Below, one piece after another: positions 1 to 10,961 of a DNA stretch of 64,000 nt. Every line of letters begins with the position of its first letter. The stretch's first letter is position 1. A program made the translations under genes and the position numbers. Source of the stretch: Agrypnia vestita (taxonomy: Eukaryota > Arthropoda > Insecta > Trichoptera > Phryganeidae); NCBI GenBank assembly GCA_016648135.1, contig JADDOH010004213.1, forward strand, positions 62,001 through 126,000. Reading direction: 5' to 3'. Below the pieces are notes generated by a model. It was not told the origin of the DNA. It ran no database searches and worked only from the letters and a program-made list of their open reading frames with translations.

Positions 1-416
1 TTCGTTACTAAAGATGATTCCGTCGATCGTTCGCTTTCAAGCTCGTTAACGTTCACCGCTGTGTCAATGTCAACGTCCATACTAATCTCTTGTTTAGGTT
101 CCGAGCGGAGTTGTGTGTTATTTTGAGTTAAAACATTTGACATTTCAGTATCATAACATAACGATAAGTCTTGAGATATATCTGGCGAGTTGTGACCCCG
201 TATCACATCTTCCCTCTTTAGTGGAATACTTCCATAATTTTGTTGTAAAGAATTTGTTTGTAAATCGGACTGGAGTGCCATTGGTTTCAAGTCGTTCGTT
301 TGATAATGCAAAACACCATTATTGGAGTCCATTTCCACATTGTTTGAATGCATTTTTGTGTACTGGGAATATAAATCAGTATAATCCGAATCCATATTTG
401 AATTATAATTCTGCAT
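1..416 (-). CDS. N-terminal exon of an unrecognised, probably nuclear protein (partial, runs off left edge)
   Basis: Read on the minus strand, 138 codons run without a stop from an ATG at 416-414 to the left edge; an in-frame TGA lies about 33 bases upstream with no earlier ATG, which supports this start. The protein begins MQNYNSNMDSDYTDLY and is rich in N, Q, S, D and T, with no signal peptide and no membrane segment. Charged patches include LKREDV (about residue 67) and RSEPKQEISM (about residues 105-114); the latter is reminiscent of acidic, SUMO-type sites in transcription factors. Low complexity plus this composition suggests the disordered N-terminus of a nuclear regulator, but that is inference; I do not recognise the family. 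The downstream exons carrying any domain lie outside the window. An overlapping plus-strand frame at 113-511 is the antisense shadow. Confidence 0.7.
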   Translation of the reverse strand, partial: MQNYNSNMDSDYTDLYSQYTKMHSNNVEMDSNNGVLHYQTNDLKPMALQSDLQTNSLQQNYGSIPLKREDVIRGHNSPDISQDLSLCYDTEMSNVLTQNNTQLRSEPKQEISMDVDIDTAVNVNELESERSTESSLVT

Positions 417-580
417 TGCTATCACAAATAACAAAACACTTCACCTTATCACACGCGGCACACTCCCGACGCTTGTTTGGTAACACTGACGTCATATCGA
501 GCAGAGAATAATTCCAAAATTTAACGCGAGAGCGCGCGAGCGTTCATTTCTATGGAATGACTGACGCGGGCGTTTTAATA
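417..580 (-). promoter_or_regulatory. 5' flank / probable promoter of the left-edge gene
   Basis: This stretch lies directly upstream of the ATG at 416 and is clearly more CpG-rich than its AT-rich surroundings, for example the CGCGAGAGCGCGCGAGCG run near 523-540. It holds a perfect palindromic CRE-type site TGACGTCA at 487-494. No convincing TATA box is placed for a minus-strand start, so this would be a CpG-type promoter. The promoter role is inferred from position and composition. Confidence 0.45.
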
Positions 581-2035
581 TAATTTTTAGCAATTCTCAA
601 CAACCTTTACTTATTAGTATATAAAATATATACTTACATACAATATATTGCAGTCATAGACGTAATATATATCCGTCTATGATTGCGGTATTGTAACACG
701 AAAAAATATTAAAAAGTTCCCGGTAGGTATATGAACGTATTTTATTTCTGTCAAACAAATGAGAGTGATATTATTAAGTTATAAATTGTTATATTTAATT
801 GTATGTCTATATATCGTGCCCTCGGCGCAATTAGGTATTATCTGAAATTTATATCAAACTCAAATATTGAGTGTCAAAGTTTAAATATCCATTTTTCGAT
901 TTTGGCGTGGGGTTTGTTAATCGTCCATGATGTGGTGCGACAAAAATGGTGCTACATAATTTAGAATTAAATAAACCTATTTCTAATTTTCTGTAATGTA
1001 ACACAATATAACCCATTCATTTTATTTGTATTCAAACCAATAATCGTTATAAAAAATATTAAAAGTGCCACTAAAACATAATTTTTTTTGCTCACATTAA
1101 CTACTAGGAATTTGGAAATCTATACTGAATACAGGTTAGAACACCTGTCTCATTCGGTTCCCGTTGGTGTCGATTTTTGTATTCCTTCAACATTCGAATA
1201 TTAGAATCCCGAATCAATTCTTGCCGGGATTTCTTTCGGCGCTACTTCCGGTGCTTTGTTATTTGAGACGAGAAAAGAATTAATATTATTGATGGGTTCG
1301 TTTTCGCAATAAACGTGATTGGAAATTCCTCATTCGAGATCTGGCCGATTGGCCACTTAACGTGAAACTAAAGGTTTGTGTCCACGAAGGCAATTTTCAT
1401 CTCGAGACAATATCTGAGACAAGAATTCTGCTTCCGTGAGATTTCGAAGTCTACCGTGTACACAAAAAGTCACAGAGTCTTACGCATCACCTCATGTCAG
1501 TCTTTTGATGGAGGGTCCAACCAACAGCAGATAAAATATGATAAATTTTAGTAACATAATGCCTTCCGTTTGTCTAACTTTTCAGAATAAACAAAGGTTT
1601 TTTTATAAATTAATTTGCATTGCACCCATAAATACATATAAGTATGCTCTTTCATAATATAGCAGCGGTGTACAGAAAAACATTGAACATTATACATATG
1701 TGAGGTATAAAAGCAAAGGCAGCAATATACAAAAATTCAAAAAGTTTTTGATGCAATCACTGAAGATTACTAATTTAAAATGTGCTGAATACTAGATTTT
1801 ATGTATCTATTCCTTGCAAAATCATGTTTCCTTTAAATTTATAGGCTATGTTTCATATAAATTCACGAATTTAGTAAAATCTAAAATAAAATGTTTATCT
1901 CGTAATATTCCAATGGCAATTATTGTCATTTCATTCAGATTTTAATATAACATGGTATTTTGTCGGATAAAATTTTATTTCGTTTTTTTTCCAAATATAT
2001 TTTTAGATACAGTTTATTTTCCAATATAGGTAGGC
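581..2035. other. AT-rich intergenic stretch, no gene seen
   Basis: No open frame with recognisable similarity was found on either strand. A small near-perfect hairpin lies at 650-686 (arms GCAGTCATAGACG and CGTCTATGATTGC). Around 1370-1440 there is a block with GTGTCCACGAAGG that looks like part of an old MITE, but I could not define its ends. Confidence 0.4.
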
Positions 2036-2039
2036 CTAC

Positions 2040-2179
2040 AGGCCCGAATTCAGAGTCAATACATAGATAATTTAAATGTGAAAGTACGCCTTAAAATTGT
2101 TATTTTCAGTACAAAACAACACTTTTAAGGAGCACCTTAACCGTTAAACCATTTTAGTACTCACTCTGAATTCGAGCCT
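2040..2179. mobile_element. Short MITE with ~17-bp terminal inverted repeats
   Basis: The left end AGGCCCGAATTCAGAGT (2040-2056) is matched by the inverted right end ACTCTGAATTCGAGCCT (2163-2179) with one mismatch. The 140-bp body has no coding capacity. The target duplication is not clear. It sits 25 bp left of the piggyBac-like element. Confidence 0.55.
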
Positions 2180-2460
2180 TAGTCATACTTTATCAATTTG
2201 TATATTAACCCTTAACCACCTACCATACGTTTCACATACCCCGTCGAATTGATAATCGTGAATATTTTTGTGCCCAAGTTTCGTACTAACTTGTTAGTTC
2301 CTGTACCTTTTCCCCGCGCCCCTAAGTGTCGCGCAAGCGCTCTTACGTGCGTGCGTTTGCTTCGGGTGAGTAAAAAACTATCGCAGGGGGTCTGAGAGAC
2401 CTATGGTAGGTGGTTACGTAATTTTTTTTTAATCGTGTTTTTTATGGTTTTCCTTTAAAA

Positions 2461-2757
2461 TTGCTCTTAGTGACAATAATATCGAGCGGTGTTTGGAACA
2501 AGATCTGTCAAAATCATGTTGGGCTAGATCATGTATTGGAAAAAAGTTGTGCATCTGATTCCATATACGAAGAGCCAACTGTACTAGGTGTTAAAGAAAA
2601 TTCTCCATCTCAACATCATTTGTCTTCAATTTTACGTGGAAACGAAGAGTTTTCATCTGAAGATGATGATTTGAAATTCGATGGAGACCGTGGAAGAAGA
2701 ATTATTTTGAAAGGAATTACTTTCGTTGGTCATTTGCCTCACCGTTTTTACGATTGA
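2461..2757 (+). pseudogene. piggyBac-like transposase, N-terminal remnant
   Basis: A 98-codon open frame with an acidic serine/aspartate-rich stretch (SSEDDDLKFDGD) resembles the acidic N-terminal region found before the catalytic domain of piggyBac-type transposases. The assignment rests mainly on its location between TTAA-flanked inverted ends and on the matching C-terminal domain downstream. It ends in a stop before any catalytic aspartate motif. Confidence 0.45.
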
Positions 2758-2893
2758 GAACTTTGCAGCATAATATAGTGCAGGGAAGAGAAGATAAAAA
2801 CCAGCATATCAGAGTGAGCTTAATTCTTTGTCTTGTTCACTGGATATTTAGCAGCATTTTTTTAATGACGAATGCAATGTGAAATTGCAACCT

Positions 2894-3109
2894 GTGAAAT
2901 TTCAATAATGTGAAATTCCACGTATCCTCCACAGAAACGTGACCACTTCATCAGCAGTTCCATGTGGCAGCAGTGCTGAAGAAAGGTTGGCGGTTCGTAA
3001 AAACTGTTCAACTTGCAAATACACAAAGAAACGCAATACACAATACATGTGTTTCAAATGTAAAGCACCAATTTTCCTTGAATGCTCAAACAAGCTCTGT
3101 TTTCGCTGA
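2894..3109 (+). pseudogene. piggyBac-like transposase, C-terminal cysteine-rich domain remnant
   Basis: In the frame starting at 3002 the translation gives NCSTCKYTKKRNTQYMC followed by FKCKAPIFLECSNKLCF and a stop at 3107-3109. The pattern C-x2-C-x11-C-x2-C-x7-C with a final LC-F is the zinc-binding C-terminal domain of piggyBac/PGBD transposases. Upstream codons in this frame (SSAVPCGSSAEERLAVRK) read continuously into it. The two frames provided by plain ORF calling here are shadows of this one. Confidence 0.65.
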
Positions 3110-3599
3110 CGTGAAAAACTATAAATGTAGAGCCTGCAATTTTTTTTAATTTGTGATTTTATGGAGAATTTTAATTTTTTTCTACGTTTGTTAATTATTC
3201 AACACTAAAAAAAAAGTTCTAAGAAGTTCCTATTCTACATGATAATTTTTGTGCATCTCACTTTTCAAATATATTAGTTTGTAAGCCTGAAATAAGAGGT
3301 ATTGATAATTATTTACGATTAAAAGAAAAAAATGCTGATTTTCATGTGTCTTCTTTTCTAATTAATAGTTTAATATGTTCCTCAATAGAATTTTAATTAA
3401 AAACAAAACCATTGTTACCAAATTTTACCATTGTGAATTATTTTATTCGGGAGTCCCACAGACGTATGACAGGTGGTTGTGTAACAAAAATATATGCTAG
3501 GTGGTTAAGGGTTAACCTTAACACATACGTATATATAATCGCGGACTTTTTATATAAATTTTTGAGTTCTTTAACTATAGAAAGTATTTAAATATCTCT

Positions 3600-3857
3600 T
3601 ATCGTTAAATATCGTTAAGGTAGCGTTCGTAAAAAACTCATCGCTCGACCATTTTTTCATCGAATTTAGTTGTAAAATAGGTCACCACGAAAAGCGTTTA
3701 TTTTGACGGGATGATAATATAAAGCCTATGTTCACCCTGAAAGTTCATTCTTAATATTGGTGAAAGAATTTTTGAAATCGGATGAGTAGTTTTGGAGATT
3801 ACCCTCTACATCCAAACCTACAAACTTTACCTCTTTATATTATATATTAGTATAGAC
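3600..3857 (+). repeat. Dispersed retroelement 3' tail (non-LTR/SINE type)
   Basis: The segment with AAAGCCTATGTTCACCC, then GGTGAAAGAATTTTTGAAATCGG, then AGTAGTTTTGGAGATTACCC, ending in CTCTTTATATTATATATTAGTATAGA, matches from memory a very common 3' end of insect non-LTR/SINE repeats that finish in short TTAGTATAGA-type tails. The exact family is not resolvable here. No coding sequence. Confidence 0.4.
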
Positions 3858-3866
3858 TAGCCGTGT

Positions 3867-4046
3867 GGTCTTTTCATATAAGTTTGCAATTGGGTTAGTG
3901 TGGTTACAGTGCGTAATACGCGCATTATTTCGTTGTGTTAAGTTTACGGATACGCCCCTCTATCCGTAAACATAACACAACGAAACAATGCGCGTATTAC
4001 ACACTGTACCCACACTAACTCAATTGCAAGCTTATTTGAAAAGACC
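3867..4046. mobile_element. Fold-back MITE, arms ~85 bp (GCGCATTATTTCGTTGTGTT family)
   Basis: GGTCTTTTCATATAAG at the left pairs with CTTATTTGAAAAGACC at the right, and the arms stay complementary almost to the centre, where TTACGGATA and TATCCGTAA enclose an 8-nt loop CGCCCCTC. The inner arm sequence GCGCATTATTTCGTTGTGTT is shared with the elements at 6165-6286 and 7276-7440, so these form one local family. Confidence 0.7.
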
Positions 4047-5810
4047 CTATACACCCGTGAAAATCACGGGAAATAATAATACAAACATTACCTCTTTATA
4101 CATTAGTTACTATTACAATAAGGTATTTTACACGTTGTTTTTGGTCATGACACAAAGTGTGTATCGATACATATATTGCTGTGTATTTGCGACATGTACG
4201 CGAAAAAGAGACAAAGTTGTATGTATCGCTTCGCGTTAACAGTAATGTAACATCACACTGATCAGTGACGCAAAGTATCGGTTATGTACACCGCGCGCAG
4301 TATATTGTTTAAAATATAGTTAATTTCACACATTGATAATAATTATTACTAAACCATTTTTAAAACTTTCTGAAATTTCTTGGAAGTTATCCAGTTTTAT
4401 CATATTGTTTATTAATTTCACGATAAATAACCGGACACTAATTTAATTAGAGCACTGTTCTTAAAATCACAGCGACTAAATTTTTCTGGAATAATTTACA
4501 CACAAATTATCCAATTTCGTTATTCGTTCTAGATTATTCTCAGCACTTTTATCACTTCTGAATATCTTGTCTCTCATAAACTGATGCGCGTTACTTAAAT
4601 CGCTCAGGTCCGCACTAGAAAATATCTCGATTGTCGGTAGGTACTCGCGCCTAGTATCTATCACTCGGTTAAACTAGTGAACGTCAAACAAGGACTGCGC
4701 AATAGCCGGTCGATCCTTTTTATAGGTAATATCTCTTTCTCGATGTTTACAATAATGTCCCAGTCGATTCCAGAGCATCGTGGAGCGTTCCAGAATTTAC
4801 GAGAGATTTCATAGTGCGTAATTCTTTCTAAACTTTCTAAAATCTCGTTATAATATCAGTATATTAAAATATGTATTTTATTCGCTTTTAACCAAAATTT
4901 ATTTTCTTCGCCCGCTAGTTCTGAGATTTATCTCAACTAAATCTCTGACATTTATCTCACCGTGTATCACTCACTAGAAACGGGTCATAAATGCCGTTAC
5001 GGAGTGATGCAAACTCGGATAGGACAAGGCTAGCTGGCCACAAACATTTCTACCAAATTTGTTGGCACAATCCCAATTCCGAGCTTTTCGGAATTTTCGA
5101 TAAAAATGATATCCAGGATTTGAAATAAAATGTTGTTACATAAAATTAGGTTTTTTGTGTATTTGTGGCTATCTAATGAATATTTTTTAGTAGATACATT
5201 CACAGATTATTAATCAAATGAATCTGGTGAAAGAAATGTTTAATTAACTTTACAGAAGCAGAAATTGAAATGAAAAATAAAAGTAATAATAAGAGATAAT
5301 GAAAAAGGGATAACTATGAATTAAGTACTAATCAATACTTTTTCCTCTAAAACTATCTAGTTAAGTTGTATTATAAAGGACAAAGTATTTTATTTTACTT
5401 TAGGGAGTAAGGACGTAAATAATCCCAATATAAGGTCCTAAAAGATGAAAATGTTATTTGTAATGGTTTTTGTGGTGTAAAAAATACAATTTTTTTATAA
5501 TTAAATTAAAATAGTTAAGAGAAAAAATATTACAGATTTTGCAATGAAAACAAAACACATATATCTAGTGAATCAGTATATTGTGCCAAAAACTCAAGTA
5601 GGTACCAAACTCATTTATTTCTAATATCCTCTAACCAGGTAAAAGGTTTGGTCTAAGTGTTAGCCGGTTTTATAAATAATTGTTTTTAAAATCTAAAAGG
5701 TATGATTTTAACTAAATACTAGTTAGGATTTCTTTTAAAGCTACAGAAGGTCACGAGGCCTAACTATTGTAGCGAAACATAACAAAAACATCCAGATTTG
5801 AAAGCATCAC
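4047..5810. other. Intergenic, no gene recognised; possible LTR-like remnant
   Basis: Short frames are present but none has family similarity. The part at 4440-4810 has CTTTTTATAGG (TATA-like on the minus strand) and repeated TTCCAGAG/TTCCAGAA motifs, which recall the promoter part of insect LTRs, but no second LTR or internal domain was found. Confidence 0.3.
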
Positions 5811-5819
5811 ATATGTACA

Positions 5820-5905
5820 TGTATTGACCTCATTGGGATTGAACCAGAAACCTCTAAAATGAGAAGCCAGTGTCCTGTCCATTAGACTTCTAGGACCTCT
5901 TTTCT
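5820..5905 (-). repeat. tRNA-like SINE head
   Basis: On the minus strand the segment contains TCTAATGGACAGGACACTGG as an A-box-like region and GGTTCAATCCC as a near-consensus B box, with the tRNA-type spacing between them. It is closely similar to 25403-25480 (ACACTGGCTTCTCA is shared). It does not fold to a complete canonical tRNA as far as I can see, so it is a SINE or tRNA pseudogene. Confidence 0.5.
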
Positions 5906-6164
5906 CCTTCACATCAAAATCGCCTTTACTCTTTTTCTTTAAATATACGAAAATTAATATTATATATTAAGCATTTCCAGCAGTCTTCATTGAAAATAAT
6001 AAAGTCCAGATTTTAAAAACAATACTACTGTGGTGGTTCCTGCACCAATTCGGCCGATCCAGCGATTTGTTTACGTTTACGTAATTAAACCGCCGCGTCG
6101 TAAACATACGAGAACAAAGAAGGTCGCACTACAGAGACAAAATAACGACGCCACGTTAAACATC

Positions 6165-6286
6165 TTTCCATTTAAGAAAGACAATCGAATTAGTATGTGT
6201 AAACCGTGCGTACGGCGCATATTGTTTCGTTGTGTTGGTGTTTACGGGTATAAAGATCAACACAACACGTCTTTCTTAAGTGGAAA
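6165..6286. mobile_element. Fold-back MITE of the TTTAAGAAAGACAATCG family, diverged
   Basis: TTTCCATTTAAGAAAGAC on the left is matched by inverted GTCTTTCTTAAGTGGAAA on the right. The left arm carries ATTGTTTCGTTGTGTTGGTG; the right arm has lost part of the complement. Same family as 7276-7440 and related to 3867-4046. Confidence 0.6.
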
Positions 6287-6399
6287 TATGTTTACCAGAC
6301 AAGTTCATGCAGACCTGCGCACGTCACCTATTTCTCTGTTCGTTATTTTACTTCCTTACTTATACATCTTGATTTGCTCCCGGCGCTTAACTCTGGGTG

Positions 6400-7270
6400 A
6401 GGAATAAACATCAACAGCAAATCGTTCTTTCATTTTATCGAAATCCGAACCTTCCTTAAACTACTAAAGCCAAATATTTTTATATATGTAGTTTTGTTAT
6501 GAGAAGACACTTACTGGATTTTATCCCCAGAGGGGTGATCAATTAATTAAGATAAATTATAGAAATCTCACAAAAGTAAAATTAATTATGTAGAGTGATC
6601 ACTTAAACCAGCTCATACAGGTCGTAAGCCCTGGGCCTGTAAAAAGATTTCCATACTTGTTTCTTTATCTTAATTACTAAATCCCAATAAATCCCTGATT
6701 TGCCTTAGAAGTTCAGCAACAGTGTTAAAATGATTTAAAGACATGTAGTTTTATTTAAATTTCTTAAAGATCAGACGTAAACTTGACATGATTAATGCCC
6801 TTAAAACAATTCCCAAATTTTTTTTGCGTTTAATAAACACGAGTTTGTGTTTCTGCGCGTGATTTTAATTTGATGAAAATATTACTCGGATATTTTCGGC
6901 TTAAAATTCTAAGATAATTTTTATTCAAAAGAATTGGGACATTATTAATAGTTGCTTGACATATACATCGGTCATTAACCGGCGATATTCTGAGACCTTT
7001 AAGGAAACAATAATATTCTCGGGTGCTTCGTTTTTCAAGTTTGGCTCGCGAAGCTATTATACAACATAGCGCACAAATATATTGATAGCTGGGGAGATAT
7101 ACAGCCATGAAACGTGAGCATAGTTTGTAAAACTTCTTAAGAATACTTGAGAAGGATTTCTCTAACTTTCGTCTCAACTAGACCTCCCCTCATCCTCCCA
7201 AGCGAAATCGAGAGTTACTCACAAAATCAGTGGTAGAGAACCTACGACACGCGTAGACCTCCACGCGTAG
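6400..7270. other. Intergenic, no gene recognised
   Basis: AT-rich with scattered short frames. The longest minus-strand frame (6830-7177) has no recognisable motif, and its start and composition fit chance in AT-rich DNA. Confidence 0.35.
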
Positions 7271-7275
7271 ACCTC

Positions 7276-7440
7276 TTTCCGTTTAAGAAAGACAGTCGAA
7301 TTAGTGTGTGTAAGCCGTGCGTACGACGCGCATTGCTTCGTTGTGTTGGTGTTTATATTCGTAACCACCAACACAACGAAACATAATGTGTCGTACGCAA
7401 GGATAACACATACTTATTTGATTGTCTTTCTTAAATGAAA
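7276..7440. mobile_element. Fold-back MITE of the TTTAAGAAAGACAATCG family, well preserved
   Basis: The left end TTTCCGTTTAAGAAAGACAG pairs with the right end TTGTCTTTCTTAAATGAAA. The inner parts GTTTCGTTGTGTTGGTG (as GCTTCGTTGTGTTGGTG) and CACCAACACAACGAAAC are complementary. A partial third copy of the right end lies at 7646-7674. Confidence 0.7.
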
Positions 7441-7852
7441 TTTACTATACTTAACATATCTCATGCCATAATTCTCTGTCCTGTATTCCAAGAATAATGA
7501 ATAAATTGACTTAAAATATTTTCTTTCTAGAAATACAACGAAGTGCAAACTTACACAAAATAATTTCCTGAATTTTTCTCTGTACTTTTGCCAAAGGGAT
7601 CGTAATCAGATTAAAAATGTCGCAGTGCAAAGCGTGGCTTACACATATTAATTCGATTGTCTTTCTTAAATGAAAAGACGTATACCTACCCAACGTGACA
7701 TTCAGAAGAATTTCATTTGCATTCGACGGTTTTTTAAAATCATGGTTGAGAAATGCAGGGCATCTCGTAGTTAGCAGCAAAAACTTCAATCGAGTCTTCT
7801 TCATTTAAATTTGAATAGAAAATATTCTTTACACTTTGGGAGAAATGTCGAC

Positions 7853-8317
7853 GGTTACAGAGATACATCAAAGTTTGCATTTTTTCTGACTTGTTTTCTG
7901 TAAAACGTTTGACACTACATTAACTTATACGTATATTAAATATTAAAATTTCATTCGCTTTAATACAAATATATTTTTTTAATAAAACACAGAATATTAT
8001 TTTGTAATGCTTTTGTCATTTTTTTACTTATACAGGGTGTCCCGTATCTCGACGTCAAGCCTAAATCGGGTGATATGACCTATCTAGATTTTTTTAAATG
8101 CTTATAATTTTTAAAACACATTTTTTTAAATATTTTTCTGGTAACTATTATGACTATGATTTCAGCTTGACGTCGAGATACGGGACACCCTGCATGTGAG
8201 CGAATGAATTTTTATAATATCATTTAAGTTACTGCATTGATTTTCCAACGTTTTACAGAAAATAATTCAGAAATATTTTTAAAAAATGCAAACTTTAATG
8301 TCGTTTATCTCCGTACA
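7853..8317. mobile_element. Long-inverted-repeat MITE (AAAGTTTGCATTTTTT family), split by an inner MITE
   Basis: The left arm runs GGTTACAGAGATA, AAAGTTTGCATTTTTT, TTTTCTGTAAAACGTT and TTTCATTCGCTTTAATAC. The same blocks occur in inverted order at 8205-8317. Arms are about 110 bp. Related single or paired arms occur at 43240-43560, 57774-59568 and 59660-60095, so this is a multi-copy family. The centre is occupied by the separate element at 8033-8192. Confidence 0.65.
8033..8192. mobile_element. Inner MITE with perfect 28-bp terminal inverted repeats
   Basis: CAGGGTGTCCCGTATCTCGA at 8033 onward and its exact complement ending at 8192 form 28-bp perfect TIRs (8033-8060 and 8165-8192), 160 bp in total. 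It lies between the two arms of the MITE at 7853-8317. CAGGGTGTCCC ends are shared by many insect Tc1/mariner- or P-type MITEs; the target duplication is ambiguous. Confidence 0.75.
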
Positions 8318-8364
8318 TTTAGCTCAAGTGTAAAAAAAGGAAATAGAATAAAAAAATATCCCTG

Positions 8365-8640
8365 ATATGCTTTGGCCGAGTTGAACAGATGAGTGAGTGA
8401 AGAATGCGTAAGGAAATATATCAGGCAAGTTTTGAAGGCAGCGGGAACAAATGGCGTCTGTGAAAGAAAGAATGACCAGATAAACCAAATATTGAAAGAT
8501 AGTTCTGTTAAGTGCTTCAAACGCTAAAAAGCATGCATAAGATGACTTATGAAAGTGATGGAGGCAAAAGGGTTGTTCCAGGACAAAAGAGTGTCGCGTT
8601 CTATCCTCTCTGCCTATATTAGTTAGTTGGCAGAGAATTA
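8365..8640 (+). repeat. Non-LTR retrotransposon 3' end (family B), degraded
   Basis: The sequence GAACAGATGAGTGAGTGAAG...GACCAGATAAACCA...TTCTATCCTCTCTGCCTA parallels the better-preserved copy at 16437-16750, which encodes RHVERMNEERMIR...KTWHDQINQI. Here the frame is broken by several indels. It is the extreme C-terminus of a LINE ORF2. Confidence 0.5.
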
Positions 8641-9235
8641 TTTTTTTGTATAACGTGCGGCAGCAAGTTTTGATATAGGAATCTTAAAACTGAGAGCTTA
8701 AAAAGGTTCGCTATCACTATCCCTTCACTATATCGAAACTCGAAACGCTGACAAATATTATTACTTATTTTTATTTTATCGTGAAATTTGTGATAAAAGT
8801 ATTATATCGGTGTTAAATTTATGAGGCCATTATGATAAATAAATGTACCTTATATTTCATCAATTCCGCATTTTTTAAAAATATTCTTTCATATAGTTAT
8901 GTTAAGGAAATGCTTACAGTGAGGATATTAATGAAATTTGCTGGCGCAAAATTAGATAAATATTTACGCCAGGAATTAATTGGCTGGCGATAACAATGAA
9001 CAACAGTTGATATATATTTCATATTTTTTAAATGATAATTTTTTTTCATTATCATAATAAAAATGTGTAATTTTACACTATTCAAATAAATACAATCATT
9101 TATAATACAAGAATAATTATTGAAGGAAAGTAAATAGGTCATTGAAAAAAACATAGATAAACCTTTTTTTTTTTAAAAAACTTATATAAATGAGTAATTA
9201 CTAACTAAAACATTAAAATAAAAAGTTAATTTAAC
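8641..9235. other. AT-rich intergenic, nothing recognised
   Basis: No supported coding frame or inverted repeat was found. A T11 run near 9163-9173 followed by a short A run is present. Confidence 0.35.
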
Positions 9236-9249
9236 TGGAAAAGGAGTTG

Positions 9250-9420
9250 TACTCAGTCAGGATTCGAAGCTGGAATCTTCTCATTACAAGAGTCGACGGC
9301 GCGGCAAATTTACCCTACTAGAAAAAGTAACGAATCCGTTTGACGGCGACTTTTGACCGTCACTTCAAAAAGCGAGGTGCTATCGGCATTTGAACCTAAT
9401 AAACCAGTTGAGTTATGTTA
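9250..9420 (-). repeat. tRNA-like SINE fragment, low certainty
   Basis: On the minus strand GCTTCGAATCCTGAC resembles a B box (GGTTCGAATCC) with a tRNA-like stretch AAGAGTCG/CGACTCTTGTAATGAG upstream. No good A box or cloverleaf is visible, so this could be chance. Confidence 0.25.
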
Positions 9421-10955
9421 TCCGTGGTAGGTAATATCCGTTGGATTCAACTTGTATGTGCAATATTTCGTGTTTAGTTCTGTTTTGTTATAAAGAACAA
9501 TATATTCTGAAGAATCGTAATATTCCCAACAAAAAATAAATTTAAAAATATCCACTGTGTACTAATTGATGATTTCTCACATATTGATAAAAAATAATGT
9601 GAAAATTTTATGTTTTTGGATGGAGTTTTCAATTTCCGGATTGAATTGCTTTTTAAGGTTTTTATTCTCACTTAATCCACAAATAAAAATCTAATAAAAC
9701 CCATTACTGCGAATTTTAAATGGAATATTCACAATACGTTTACTCGATATGAGGTCGTCCATTTAACAGAAGAGAAAAGCAATTGAAACCAGAAAATTTT
9801 CCCATTATTTGCAAAAGGCAAAAGAATTCAATTAAATTTACAGCGTTTACATATATATGGAAATAAAACATTTCGTTAATCCTACTCGTTTAATTTAGGT
9901 GATGACAAGATCAATCTAATACATTTACTTACATATTTATGTATATCATTGTTATTCTATAGTAAAGCATAGTATATATTTTGTGTGCGTGAAATGAAAA
10001 GAGACAACATAATTGAATGAAAATTTTGAGTATTTAATAAAAATTTTACAATTGTACGTGATTCTAAGTAAAGATTCTGTGCCAAAACTGATGATTTAAT
10101 TTTATCACAGACAACGAAATTATTATGTTTGATGTTCTCTAGCCTATTTATGTATGTACCGTGGGTTCCAAATAGGCGTCCAGTGTATTTCTAACTATTG
10201 AGAAATATAGTGTTTTAAGAGTTTAATTTTTTAATTTAACTTTTCTTAAAAAACTTAAAATAAATATATAAAAGAACTTATCAATTCACAACGTTAGAAA
10301 AGAAAGAAACAGAATTCAAAAAGTTAATTTACTATTTAATAAGTAATATACCGGTCCCAAAATAAATATCTTGTTACACTTCCTTGATTTTTAACAGGAA
10401 AATGATTACAACAAAATGATAGGCAAAATGAGTCTCAAGTAAAATGAAAGAATAGAATGAATTTTTTAAAATTAATTATAATATTATATTATTACAAAAT
10501 ATTTTTTACAATAGTATCCCCAATGAATTACAAAACTCATTCTGATAAGAACAACATTATGCACTATGGTTAGAAAGGCATTATTTAATACGTTTAGGAA
10601 TAAATTACAAAGATTAAATAAAAAACAGCTTACAATAAAGGAAAAATTGAATATACACACTGATCATGTATAAAGGCATTTTAACGAAGGAAAGCGTCAC
10701 TGGTTATGTACCCATTGAGAAAATATTTTTAATAACTTTTGTTCGTATATTTTTGTTCGTTGTGGGTAAAATGGCAGAATAGAAACACATTTCTACTTCA
10801 ATATCCACGCCAAGATGTGACTTTTATAATACATATATATTTTTTGACTCTAAATATTGTTTCTGAATATAGTGAACGCATTTTCGGTCAGAAAAATAAA
10901 TATATGTTGCTATTTTTAGAGATATTCTAAAAAATTATGCCCATTTTCCATTCAC
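9421..10955. other. AT-rich intergenic, no gene seen
   Basis: Frames in this region are short and built from AAA/AAT/TTT codons. No motif, inverted repeat or tRNA-like element was recognised. Confidence 0.35.
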
Positions 10956-10961
10956 CTTTTG

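Larger units (their letters stand above)
2205..3515 (+). mobile_element. piggyBac-like transposon relic with TTAA target sites
   Basis: TTAA tetranucleotides at 2205-2208 and 3512-3515 flank inverted ends starting CCCTTAACCACCTA. Subterminal repeats, CATACGTTT on the left and GTATGACAGGTGG on the right, are also inversely related. TTAA duplication and C-rich short TIRs are typical of piggyBac. Inside are two pieces of plus-strand transposase: an acidic N-terminal part (2461-2757) and a C-terminal cysteine-rich domain (about 2990-3109). The central DDD catalytic domain is not present, so the 1.3-kb copy is an internally deleted, non-autonomous relic. Confidence 0.8.

Noticed and set aside
113..511. 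132-codon plus-strand frame
   Set aside because: It is antisense to the better-supported minus-strand frame 1-416 and runs on through the CpG-rich promoter block; no motif.
6830..7177. 115-codon minus-strand frame
   Set aside because: Composition matches surrounding AT-rich DNA and no family motif is visible.
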